64,000 bases of DNA from positions 21,527,181 to 21,591,180 of the forward strand of contig CAIIXF020000010.1 in NCBI GenBank assembly GCA_903813345.2, in the 5' to 3' direction. Made by a program: the position numbers and the translations under genes. The notes below the pieces were generated by a model, which was not told where the DNA came from, searched no databases, and saw nothing but the letters and a program-made list of their open reading frames with translations. Below are positions 13,601-24,400 of this stretch, one piece after another. This DNA is from Owenia fusiformis. Its lineage: Eukaryota; Annelida; Polychaeta; Sabellida; Oweniidae. Within the stretch, counting starts at the first letter, position 1. Each line of letters begins with the position of its first letter.

Positions 13601-13931
13601 TAATTAGTAAAAAGAAAGAATATATTCTGGATTTTGAAGCCCTGTGATCGGAGGATGTTCATATGGAGCTATTTTATAAAATGTTGTTTTAAATATACAT
13701 TTCTATAAGTACATCTTTTAAGATACCGTGGTTAGATTGCTGTGCTGGGGCTGGTTGGAACAGGCAACGTACCTTTAATATCTTTGGTAAATCCCGATCA
13801 GTTTGGCGACACTGAATCTTTTGCTTCAGCCAAAGTCCCCCGGGAGAAGGGTCTGAACTAGATCCTACAGAAAATGCCTCTGTATCCGTGGTCAGGTTGC
13901 CCGTATCTGTATCTGAACGATCCGTATTCAT
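7676..13931 (-). CDS. orphan Cys-less pentameric ligand-gated ion channel subunit
   Basis: Eight minus-strand exons, all joined in phase 0: 13773-13931, 12740-12862, 11955-12161, 11451-11714, 10985-11152, 9191-9358, 8956-9003, 7676-7801, giving 420 residues. The ligand-binding half has VHVRVVWLSIDCMDD and QTRWKD (exon 2), then the FPFDIQ signature of the Cys-loop family (exon 3), but neither cysteine of the loop. LDATCNIARKSS leads into M1 (about 243-265), M2 (about 274-294), M3 (about 309-327) and M4 (about 340-362). The M3-M4 loop is only about 12 residues. The start ATG at 13931 has an in-frame TGA two codons upstream, and no signal peptide is visible. Ligand and ion selectivity are unknown. 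It resembles the uncharacterised neurotransmitter-gated channel family of molluscs, annelids and cnidarians. Confidence 0.85.
7960..8877. mobile_element. mariner-like remnant filling an intron of the ligand-gated channel
   Basis: Inverted ends of about 120 bp start CAGGGTCCAAAAAAGTGAAC on the left and CAGGGTAGTCCCAAAAATAA on the right (complement), both next to TA. Matching is strong further in, for example CACATGTTGTAGAGRAAGGT in both arms. The element takes up most of the 7802-8955 intron. No intact transposase was seen. Confidence 0.75.
9450..9608. repeat. near-perfect hairpin (foldback element)
   Basis: Arms 9450-9516 and 9541-9608 are reverse complements apart from a 4-base flip and one extra base, separated by a loop of about 24 bases. 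It sits in the intron between the M1-M2 and M3-M4 exons of the ligand-gated channel. Confidence 0.85.
10084..10915. repeat. three diverged copies of one interspersed repeat
   Basis: A segment of about 165 bp occurs inverted at about 10084-10250 and direct at about 10530-10690 and 10755-10915. Shared blocks include the area around TTTTGAGATGTTTGAAATTT, an AATGATTATTCG-type block, a CATTGCAAAGAAGAG-type block and a GGATGAAATCGATGC-type end. The reading frames that pass through (including 177 codons on the minus strand) repeat internally for the same reason. The class is unknown; it may be a SINE or a short non-autonomous element. Confidence 0.6.
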
Positions 13932-16900
13932 GATTCAATTAATGTGGCGAATATAAACATTTATGGAAAGCCCATCTAGAGTTTGTACTGATTATTCCAT
14001 TGCAGCCTATCCTTATTGTGATATTCCTTGTGATATGTGGTTCCTGGAAGGAAATGTGCAGTGATGAATCTTATGTTTTCTGATGTCTATTCTCTGATCT
14101 GAAACTAGTCACATTATACAGCATACATGCTTTTCTTATGGGACCTTTTAACTGTGAAAATATTAAAAATAGCTCTCAAGCACACCCCAGGTTAAAATTG
14201 CTAAATATGATTTCATGTTCATCATAATTATACATGTCATGAATGTACACAAGTGATTTAGGCTTGTAGTAACTGAATGTCAGATGATGTAAGATTTAAC
14301 CTTGGGCAAAGCTCCCAAGAAGCTTGATCAATTTATCGAACTATATTCAAGATTGTGCTTGTAGTTTTTGTTCGATCGTTAAAGGTTTAAAACTATTATA
14401 ATCAATTCTATGGTAATCCCTGGATAAGGTTAGCGTAATTAAACATATTGGATGCGAGTGTTAATCAAATTCCATGACATAATTATGATTATCTCTTGAT
14501 GTGTATTTTACATCAGTGGCTCTCCCCGGTGGAAATATTGAACTTCAATCATATAAGCCTGGTAGAATTTATAAAAAAAACTGAAAGGTCTATTTCATTA
14601 CATTGAAAATCTATTTTTCCAACTCTTAAATAGTGACATATAATATGATTAAGAACTAAAGTATTTTACATTATTGCTCTTATTTCATTTATAAGCATCC
14701 TACACTCTCTTACGTTAGGTGCCCCGTCGAACCAACGAGGGCCCTGTGTTTTGGCAATTTTAAAGAATCTAAAATCGTTGCCATTAATTTCTTATGTCTA
14801 GTGATTTAAGAAAACAACTATCAGGTGTGGAGGGTGAATGCATATGCCTGTATAGTTTGATGGATAATGACGTCAATCCCTTGCCAATTCAATCAATGTC
14901 ACTGGATGTTCATCCCCCTGTCAAGAATTGAATACACATTGTAACATGTGCCTAATTCTACTCGTTTTTATATTCTAATGCTCACAAAAAGAAGAACATA
15001 TCATGTTCTCAGCGGTTCACTAGCTTAACAAAATTCCCGGTAAAGATTTTTACCTTCAACTATTCTGTTCTGTGTGTGCGAGAGCGTTTCTGGACTAGTT
15101 TAGATAGTTGGTACCCCCTCCCTCGGTGACCATGCATAAGTTTGTGACGTCTTCGTTGTCCGTAAACTTTGTGCGACCCTCGTCGTTCCTAGACTTCCAA
15201 GGCCCTTGCAGTTCTTTGAATTCAATTGATTATTCCTTGTTGTCCATGGACTTATAACTTATGAAAAATCTTGGTCCGAGGATTATTTTTCTCATCTATG
15301 GTCCTCCCATGATGCATTGTTTTTTGACACATATAGTCTAGTAAAATAATTTATAGTTACCTGTTTCAGTCTGTTAAACTCCTTTAGTGTATTCTATATG
15401 TCAACAACGTGTTTCAAACAAGAAACCATGCCTCTATCAATACGTAATAAATCACTTCAGATATGCATCAGAGTTTCAATAATTAAATCAAGATCATTTC
15501 GATTGTCCCGAGTACAATTTAGAATTTCTACAAGTGTCTCTTAGAAGAGCATGCGATCGATTTGCTCCCAGATCAATATAATTGCTATTTTGAAAGTTAA
15601 ATGTGCGCTTAGGTGCCATTCAAAGTCAACAAAAACCAATAAGAATTTATGATCCAAGTGCGCACTATATAAAAGTTACGGCTTTAACAGATTTATTTAC
15701 CATTATGTTGAATAAACAACTTATATTTGATATGAAATGTGAAACTGTGTGAACCTTTTCATTTCGGATTTAAACCCCATATATCCATGTAGCGCTACTG
15801 TATGTTTAACGTTCATAATCTTCCAATAATTTGAGGACAGACGGCTTTAAGCTTAAATTCGTGACTTCATTAAAATAGCATAAGAAAGTGATTGTCAGTC
15901 ATGCGATTGGGCTTTGTAATTCCAAAGATATCAGACAATCCGGCCAATCCGACGTTTCACAGGAATGTCTGATGGTCTAAGCTATCGTGGTAGGCCAAGT
16001 CTCATTTAGCGTTACATCATTTCTCCCCACACTCCGTCTTCCGACAGAATTGAGCCGAGCGAACGAAAATGGCATTGCATCACAATGCGGAAAATATTCG
16101 ACAAAAGTAGAGCTATTTAATTAAATTGGACTTATTTCTAGATTTAGAAATTCGTTTATCAGTCATATTAGAGTTTTCACACTTAGGCTATGTGGCCTCA
16201 CCGTTCGCCATCGTGTGAATACTTTATGCAGACAGTGGGGCGCGGCATGGATACACGGTGGGCAAAACAAATAGACTACAGTAGATGCGAGTAGAAATAA
16301 TGATTTATGATTTACTTAATTAAATATTCAGAATTCAGTCAAAGTGATGTCACATTTTTCGAAAATTGTTTATCAACTTTGGAAATTTATTTTTTGGGAA
16401 AATGTGACTTCTAGTTCGGGTTGATTCCCCATAGACCTCATGTTACAAAATCACAGAAAGTGAAATGTCTTTTGCTGTGTTGAATAGATAACAATTTCTT
16501 TTGCTGGACTTATTTTAATTTGCATAACTATTAGATACATAAGGGATATATGAAAGTTGAACCACTAAAACAGATGTAATTTAAGGGAACTTTCTACTAA
16601 ACCCGCCATGCTATCTGACCCGAACGAGTCATACAACGTAGCTGTTGGTGACAATGGTAACTACCTACTCGCATCTGCGTTATTGTTTTATAGCAATATA
16701 TCCCCCGTCACACCGAATACAAAATTTGATTGATCAATTGAAAATTTCGTGCCAACACGGTTGATACACCGTGAGTTGGTATACAAATTGACGCAATCAA
16801 TCTGTACGTTGATTGTGGATCTTTAGATTCGGTCGTAGGTATAATCAGACAAAGAGACACAAATAGTGTATTTTTAACATTTTATTCATTTTTATTATTA

Positions 16901-17255
16901 CATGCATGTTTATTATTTTGACCTGATTTTATAAAAGAAACATACATTATTGACTTCATGGATATTTCTTCAGATGTTATGTTTTTACAAAAAAGAGAAC
17001 CATATGTACTTGGCTTAGATGGTGATCGTGTCTTTTAGCATATGCACTTATAAGAGCAAACTCTCCTGAAAACTTTTGCACATTCTTGATAGTTACCACA
17101 AGGCATTTTTAGAAGATCCAGCGATTTATAGTGCAATATATGACAAAAAAGAGAACAAGTCACGGTCAAATTGTGCCTTAATACGTTAGATACCTAGATG
17201 ACCTTGAAATAACTTTGCCAAATAAATGTTGACCTTGACATCGGGTCACCTAATC
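13932..17255. other. intergenic stretch with no gene seen
   Basis: AT-rich, no long reading frame. The motif AGATGCGAGTAG at about 16282 recurs inverted at about 16668 and in direct form near 60279 with matching flanks, so a small dispersed element may lie at 16280-16680. Confidence 0.4.
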
Positions 17256-17912
17256 ATCACCCCAAAATGCCTTAAACGCCAAATAGTTGACCTTTGACTT
17301 TGGAATGACCTTTACCTCATGCTACCTTATCATGGGTCATGAAGGGTTACAGTAATCCCAAGGGTCTTAAAATGTCAAATACCTAGATATTGACCCATGA
17401 CCTTCGCAGAATACCCATTGGCCCACTTAGTATGTTTACCAAGTATGTTGACACACCCAAGGTTGAACGATCTAGGAGGAGATGTCCGGAGAGAGAGACG
17501 GACGACCGTGCTTTAAATAAGAAGATATGTAAAAGATATATCACCCCAAAATGCCTTAAACGCCAAATAGTTGACCTTTGACTTTGGAATGACCTTTACC
17601 TTTAAATAAGAAGATATGTAAAAGATATATCACCCCAAAATGCCTTAAACGCCAAATAGTTGACCTTTGACTTTGGAATGACCTTTACCTCATGCTACCT
17701 TATCATGGGTCATGAAGGGTTACAGTAATCCCAAGGGTCTTAAAATGTCAAATACCTAGATATTGACCCATGACCTTCGCAGAATACCCATTGGCCCACT
17801 TAGTATGTTTACCAAGTATGTTGACACACCCAAGGTTGAACGATCTAGGAGGAGATGTCCGGAGAGAGAGACGGACGACCGTGCTTTAAATAAGAAGATA
17901 TGTAAAAGATAT
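17256..17912. repeat. tandem triplication, middle copy internally deleted
   Basis: Copy 1 is 17256-17540 (285 bp) and copy 3 is 17629-17912 (284 bp), almost identical. Copy 2, 17540-17628, has the first 60 bp and the last 28 bp only, so about 196 bp are missing. The unit contains GACCTTTGACTTTGGAATGA and ends GAAGATATGTAAAAGATAT, a sequence style common in mollusc interspersed repeats. Confidence 0.9.
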
Positions 17913-17941
17913 TGTTATTAATTTAAGTACAAATATATGTA

Positions 17942-18249
17942 CAGGGTGCCCAAAACAAGCCAAAGAAAAGTTGATGTACTCTGTCAACCGTGAGCTCATT
18001 TAATGTGAATTTTGCTGTAAACGTTTCATGACAATCTACTTATTGAGTCAAAAACTGCAAAACCTTACAAAACATACTCAAAGCAGGTACATCTTCCCAT
18101 TGTATTCAATATATAACGTGTGCATATTAAATAAACAATAAATAAACTAAACACATTGTATAGACTAAATAATGCTGACATTTCGAATTCAAGGCAGAAT
18201 ATGCAAAATTGACTGACTCAACTTTTTGGTCCTATTTTTGGACACCCTG
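17942..18249. mobile_element. 308 bp mariner-type MITE
   Basis: The left terminus CAGGGTGCCCAAAACAAGCC and the complement of the right terminus CAGGGTGTCCAAAAATAGGA are inverted, each flanked by TA. It is too short for a transposase, so it is a non-autonomous or deleted Tc1/mariner relative. Confidence 0.7.
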
Positions 18250-18409
18250 TACTTCTCATTTTCAAAATAATGGTAACTATAAATCAAATGATTTCCAACG
18301 TTGACATAGGAACATTCTTACTGGTTTCATTAAGAATGTGAAATGTTAATGGATGTGTTCTTGCTTATTATTTTCGATGATCAGATCATGGCCGATAAGC
18401 AGGAGTATT

Positions 18410-19302
18410 TCATTTTATTTTGTCTCCACCAAATAATTTATCAAGTTCCTTTTCACAAGGATATTCTCCCCATATTGCATAGTCGCTGTCCTTGGACTTC
18501 CATTTATCCTGCATCATTCGACACCGTAAGCAAGCACAGTTCACCTTCCAGCGTTTTCTGGACTGTGCCTTCATTGTCCTTCTTTTATCATCTCTCACAA
18601 CATCGTGCCTAGTGTGGATCTGTTTTGATTCCACTAGTGTTTTCGATAAGTCTAGTCTCAATGGGGATTCACTGAAGTCACTCTGGGGGGTGTTAAAACC
18701 TGCATTTCTACATTGATACCCGTATCTATTTCTATTCATTGTCGGTATATCATAACGGAGCAGTGGGTTCAACTTGCTTCGATAAATATCACTGTTGTGT
18801 ATGGGTGGTAGTGTTGTTCTCACTTTTGGTGGCTGATATGAGTGTATTTGTTTGACAGCATGGATTGACTGGTAACTGTTAAGTGGCATCGCCCCTTGTT
18901 TGTCTATCTGTATGAGTTGTGGTTCATGCTTGAGAGGGGGCAGGGATGCTGCAAGGCTACTTTTATACAATCTCCCTCCCTGTAAATGACATTTTGAATT
19001 ATGTACACAATACAATGATTAATTTCAGCTTTGTTATGTCTAGATTATATGCCAATGCAGTTAATTAATTAAGACAATGCAAGATTTTAAACGCTTAACT
19101 TGTATTCCAGAGCCTCGGGTTTCAAATCTGTTAAAAGGCTTACTAACAGTGGATGACAATATGTGTACACGTACATTTTCAAGTTCATTGGATTTGCAAC
19201 GAATGGTATACACTTTCTATGAATAAAAATGATCATTAAATAACTATCATATCCAACCTGTTTAAATACACCATGTCCTGTATTTCGAGCATTCCAAACC
19301 AT
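18410..19302 (-). CDS. unknown basic protein, two proposed exons
   Basis: The terminal exon 18410-18979 follows a clear acceptor (TTTACAG) and encodes 189 residues beginning GGRLYKSSLAASLPPLKHE. A short upstream exon, 19258-19302, would supply the start MVWNARNTGHGVFKQ in the same phase, for a 204-residue protein. The product is rich in Lys, Arg, Ser, Pro and Gln, with no membrane segment or signal peptide. Its C-terminal third has a cysteine cluster (NCACLRCRMMQ) and Trp/Tyr residues (DYAIWGEYPCEKELDKLF) typical of a folded conserved patch. I do not recognise the family. The large exon looks coding; the first exon is less certain because its donor is GTTGGA. Confidence 0.5.
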
Positions 19303-21405
19303 GGTTAAGTATGTCCATGTCGTATATCAATAGTATAATTGTGCTTTCACTTATCATGAATTGTCACTCTTTATTTATGCATTTTCATTTTATCTTTGTA
19401 ATATGCGAAAGATAGCACATAAATATTGTAGATCCATTCTCGTGCCTTGTCATCACTACATTCATAAGTCACATTGACCCCCCAGAGGCTAAACTTATTT
19501 AATGGTTATATCTCTTTCATAACTCCAGAATTCCAGTTGTAAACAGTAAACTAGTATAGAGTTCTAAAGTGCATGAGTCTGTCAAACAAAGCAACCTCCC
19601 GCGGTCTGACCTGAATTACATAACAACAGTTACAGAAAACAAGATCAGAAAAAACTTAACACAAGGTTAATCTTTATCCTAATACGATGTGAATAGTCAC
19701 GTGATTTTTTCAGCCAATGGATGTCTGTAGACTTTGAAACTGTATGTATTGTCCGAATTGTCCACTACATACATGTAACATATATTTCCTCTAATCTAAT
19801 TACTCCTGGGAGTCGTGCAATTGATCTTAATTGATCAAATATACATTTACAAAAAGCAATTTTAGGTTGATTGAAGTAAAGCTTTTATTTACTAGTGTAT
19901 GTCGGTTTGATATTCGACTTCTACACTCTTAAAATAATTTTAATACAACTTCATTGTAAAATATTTAATAATACGTCGTACTTACAGTAATCTTTGATAA
20001 CTTATATAATCATAAGCACTCTTAATACTAGTACTAAATGCCATTCATTACTGAACTACCTCAATAGTACAAAAATAAGAATTATACAGGGTGCAACAAA
20101 AATGACAAAACACGTGACATGAAAACGTCCGGATCATCCAGGAAAGTTACAATCCCTTTGCAGCACTACGTCGATGTGACACCAGTCTATAATCTTAAAT
20201 AATTTTTATACATACACCAGTGCCCATTTATACACCGTTGATACAAAATTGACACTATGGGCCTTCATCCGGGATCTCAGTGGAGACCCCCAGATAACTT
20301 AAAAAGTCTGTCGAAAGCAGAAGACCTGTAGGTGTGAACTAAGCTTATCTTTATGATTTATCTATCTATCCCTTACTTGTATGTCAAATGAACATACTTC
20401 ATTTCACAAATTACAAAATGTTTGCAAACTGTCTATCAAATATTAAAATAAAACGACTCCATGTTTTCAACTAAGTTATATAGATTATTGTAAAGTAGTG
20501 GATTAATTTTTTGTTATCACCATGTACTACAGTTCAGTCTTAACTCGTAAAATGGCTTCAGTGATATAAATAAAAAATAAATCACATTCATAAATGAAAC
20601 AAATTAAATGCAAATTATACAGATGTGTCATCTTTGATTTCATAATCGTAAATACAAAGTGGTACTCGAACTGTTATTGGAATAACCACATACGTTTATG
20701 CTATGATATTTGTGTCGTTACCGTGTCAAGAAATATCATATTAAATCACAAAACTTCAACTATTCTATAGCTAAATGTGCACTTGTTGTATGATCGTTAA
20801 GTCTGGAAGAATACTTTGTTATCTAGTTCCCTACTTATTAGATATCTCTAAAGTTTGGTATAATACATTTTGCCATTTCTAAAATTGCAATTGGCAAAAT
20901 AAAAATGCGCTAATTATATGTGCAGACGTGTATTCTTAATGTTATAAGAAGTGTCAATAGACGTGCTCGTTGATATATTTATAAACAAACTGTCAATTCA
21001 ATTTATTTATACTTGAGGAACTATGTACATCCTGAAGACTATTTACACATCGATGTATTGATATACTTATAGTAATATATTATATATATTAAAAGAAAGA
21101 TGAAAATAGCCAATGCTGTATGTGTTGACTGCCATAACTTGTCTAATCCAATCTAGGCAGACGATTCCAGCATCCATTAGCTGTTGCAGAGATTTTGTCC
21201 TATGCCATAAACAGCAAACCATTGTGTATATAAATTATCTCGGAAATATGTCTAAATACTACGTACCTAGGAAATGTTAAAGATATTAATTAAATTAAAT
21301 AAAGTACAGTTGTGCCACACTAGTCTGCACATTAAAATCTAAATCTATTAAATAGCTGATTTAACTGGGTCAACTGTCTTAAATGCCGATGGACGTTGAC
21401 GCGCT
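19303..21405. other. intergenic stretch, including likely ADAMTSL 3' UTR
   Basis: No coding pattern seen. AAATAA/AATAAA on the minus strand near 21002-21008 is a possible polyadenylation signal for the ADAMTSL gene. A solitary mariner-type end (TA then CAGGGTGCAACAAAAATGAC) starts at 20087 with no partner found. Confidence 0.4.
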
Positions 21406-24400
21406 TCAACGACGTATATTGGCTGGGCAGGTATGATATTTCTCAAACTGCTCTGGTAGGTGCGTGTTTAGTGTTAACGCAAGCATACAATCGGTCTTCC
21501 GCCTTGGAGCTTTTAGCCTGAATTGTGACTTCTTTTCAGCATATACGAATTCTATTTTTTTATTGCCCCACAAGATCTGCAGCACCGGGCTTTGTATACC
21601 TTATGTCGACACATATGCAGCATTTTAACAAGACTGCAGTATGATGGCGATTTATCATTACATTCTGGAAAAGAAAGAGCATAAAATTGAAAATTCCGAT
21701 TTTTTCAGAGTCCGATTGGAAACATAACATTGATATTATATAACCGAGCATCTCGTTATCTACCCCCTTGCGCATTCGTTTGACTTCACTTCTTAAAAGA
21801 GAGCTTCGTAGTTTTACTAGACTGCACGCAGGGTACTCGTTTATCCTTTTGCAGGACTGCCTTTTGACAATTATATTTTAATATTTTAGTTCATGCTCAT
21901 ATCATTACGCAAAAAGTCTAATAACAGCATAACATCACAGTGACACGTACTTGAACAGGCCGGAGCAACACAGGCCTTTCTTGTTGTTGGTCTAGGGAGA
22001 CCCCTACAGTTCACGCCAGCTGGTAGACCAGTTCCCTCCCAAACACACCGGATCCATCGTGTACTGTAGCCCTTCTTGCCACAACGACCAGTACACTACG
22101 TTTATAAATGGTAATAAAAGTTAGATTAGAAAAAAAACAGAACCAATGAACATGGCAAGTAAAGGTAAAACAAAGGATTTACTCAACTCGATCAACATTA
22201 TACAAGGATATATGCATCGCAGAAGTATATATACAAGTTTCTTTGAGTGTTTCCCCAGTTTCGTATTAGTTTTCATCTCTTGTCTCCTGTAGAAAGGCCT
22301 TTCTTCGTCAAAAATTGTAAGTATTCTGGATATTATAACCCAGAGTCGGGAAAATGCTAATTCTAAAACAACAATAATATCTACCTTTGCCCAGTTTGAA
22401 GATACCCATTTTGCCAGACATTCAGTTTTCTTACAGATTCGTTCATGCGTTGGGGGTGTCCGAGTCTGACAGTACATTTTATCAACCACTGTACCGTTTG
22501 ACAGTAGGCACTCAAGAGGTCGCACAACAAGCGCCTCACTATTTTTGTGGCATGGGGAATTTTGACACTGAAAAACAAAGGAAAATACTACAATATCAAA
22601 TGCAGATTTTCGTAAATGCAGATTTTCGTCGTTCTCTTCCAAAATGAGCCTTGCACAATGAGATTTGCTTCTAAAAATATTGACCTATTTTACCAGAGGC
22701 ATGAAGTATTTCAAGTGTATTATTTCATAAAACGAGAAAAAAGAATCAGTTCTTGAGAGACGATGGTGAATGTTGCATGGCTACTCACCGTTGACCATTC
22801 GCCAACCCGCCAGGAAGGACACTCTGGAATACCACATCGCTGTAACAGCTGAGGGAGGATAAGTCGATCATTATAGCATATATCATTCTCAACAACTTTG
22901 TAGAATTCATCATTAATTAGTTCGCACGTGACATTGCGCCTGCGCACTCCATATCCGCCGCACATGACAGAGCAGCGTGACCAATCACCCGGAATAAATA
23001 CAAATGGAGATTCGGATTGGTTGAAATGAATAAAGTTATCATTCCACGTATCGTCAACAAGGTTAGGATTACCCTTATGTTTGTGTTTAAATATACTGTT
23101 TTCACTTTTGAATTTGTCTTTGAGATATTTCTTTCTGTATTTGATAAGATGATTGGCTTGTACCCGAGAGTGAAATGAAATCCTTATTGTTGCACTTTCG
23201 TTTCTAGCATAACAAGTATATGTGCCTCCATCTTTATAACTACTTTTTCTTATTCTTAGTTTTCCAGATTTTAACACTTTGACACGGCCTTTCTTAAGAA
23301 TACTCTGTTCCTCCTTTTTCCAAAGAACCCACTTTTTGTTAAAATGTTTCACAGGGCATTTCACTCGTATCGTTACTCCCGGCAAAACGTCTGCCTTTCC
23401 ACCAACGCCAATATCTACCACACGCCTTGGTAAGATTTGAACAAACTCTGATTTATCAAGGACAATCCTTGGACAAAGGTTGTTGTTGCAAAGTAACTTT
23501 TCTGATGGTTTCTGCTCTGAACATCGTGACTCAGTTACATTAACTGTAAAACCAGAAGCCAACTGTTGCTGACAATGAATAATCCGACTTTTCAATCCAC
23601 GTCCACATTTCTCGGAACACTGAAATTATGCACAAGAATAATGTTGTTATGGAGAAAATAATCAAGTTTAAAGAACATAAGTAATGCTAGAAAATGGTGT
23701 TTCAATATCAGCGAGACCTTAAATCTACAGACCAGAATGAGGATCTTCAGTATGTGTAATAAATATGTACTAGTCTAATAAGTACTTGATATACGTACCT
23801 CACTCCATTGGCCTGGAACCCACACTGGATCACAATCCGTATCTGCCTTACATGTTCTTGTCGTTTCCGGAGGTGAATCAGTGCAGAAATTGTTAGATAT
23901 AACAATCTTATTAACAGTTTTACCAATGTGCAAATCTTGAACGCATTCAATCTTGCGTGTCTCTACACCATATCCGCATGTAGCATTGCATTGTCCGAAC
24001 TGATGAGTGCGCCATCTATAAAACAGAAATTTTATAGATTGAAAATGATCATTGGTAACGATGACATGGCTAGTACACTTAAAAAGAATAAACCTTCCAT
24101 AACAAAATACATTAAATACAAAAAATCGTGTTAAAGTGAAAACCATGACCACGACCAACCTTGGTATTTTTACTGACTTGGTATTTTTTTGGTATTTTTA
24201 TTCGTACTTACTGCGGTGGACACGGTATCTGATTGCACATCTGTATCCTGGAAGGTGGCCTCTCAACATCAGCACATAGCTCATTACTCACAATTTCCCC
24301 ATCAGACGACTGTGTACAAAGTGAAATAGATTCTTGAAAACCTGAAAAAGTAAATTTGCCATGTATTCCTAATTTGTAGCTATACTGCATGTGCACGTGA

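Noticed and set aside
13689-13772. Extension of the first channel exon past 13773
   Set aside because: A GTACG donor in phase 0 at 13772 fits the next exon; the extension only runs on to a stop.
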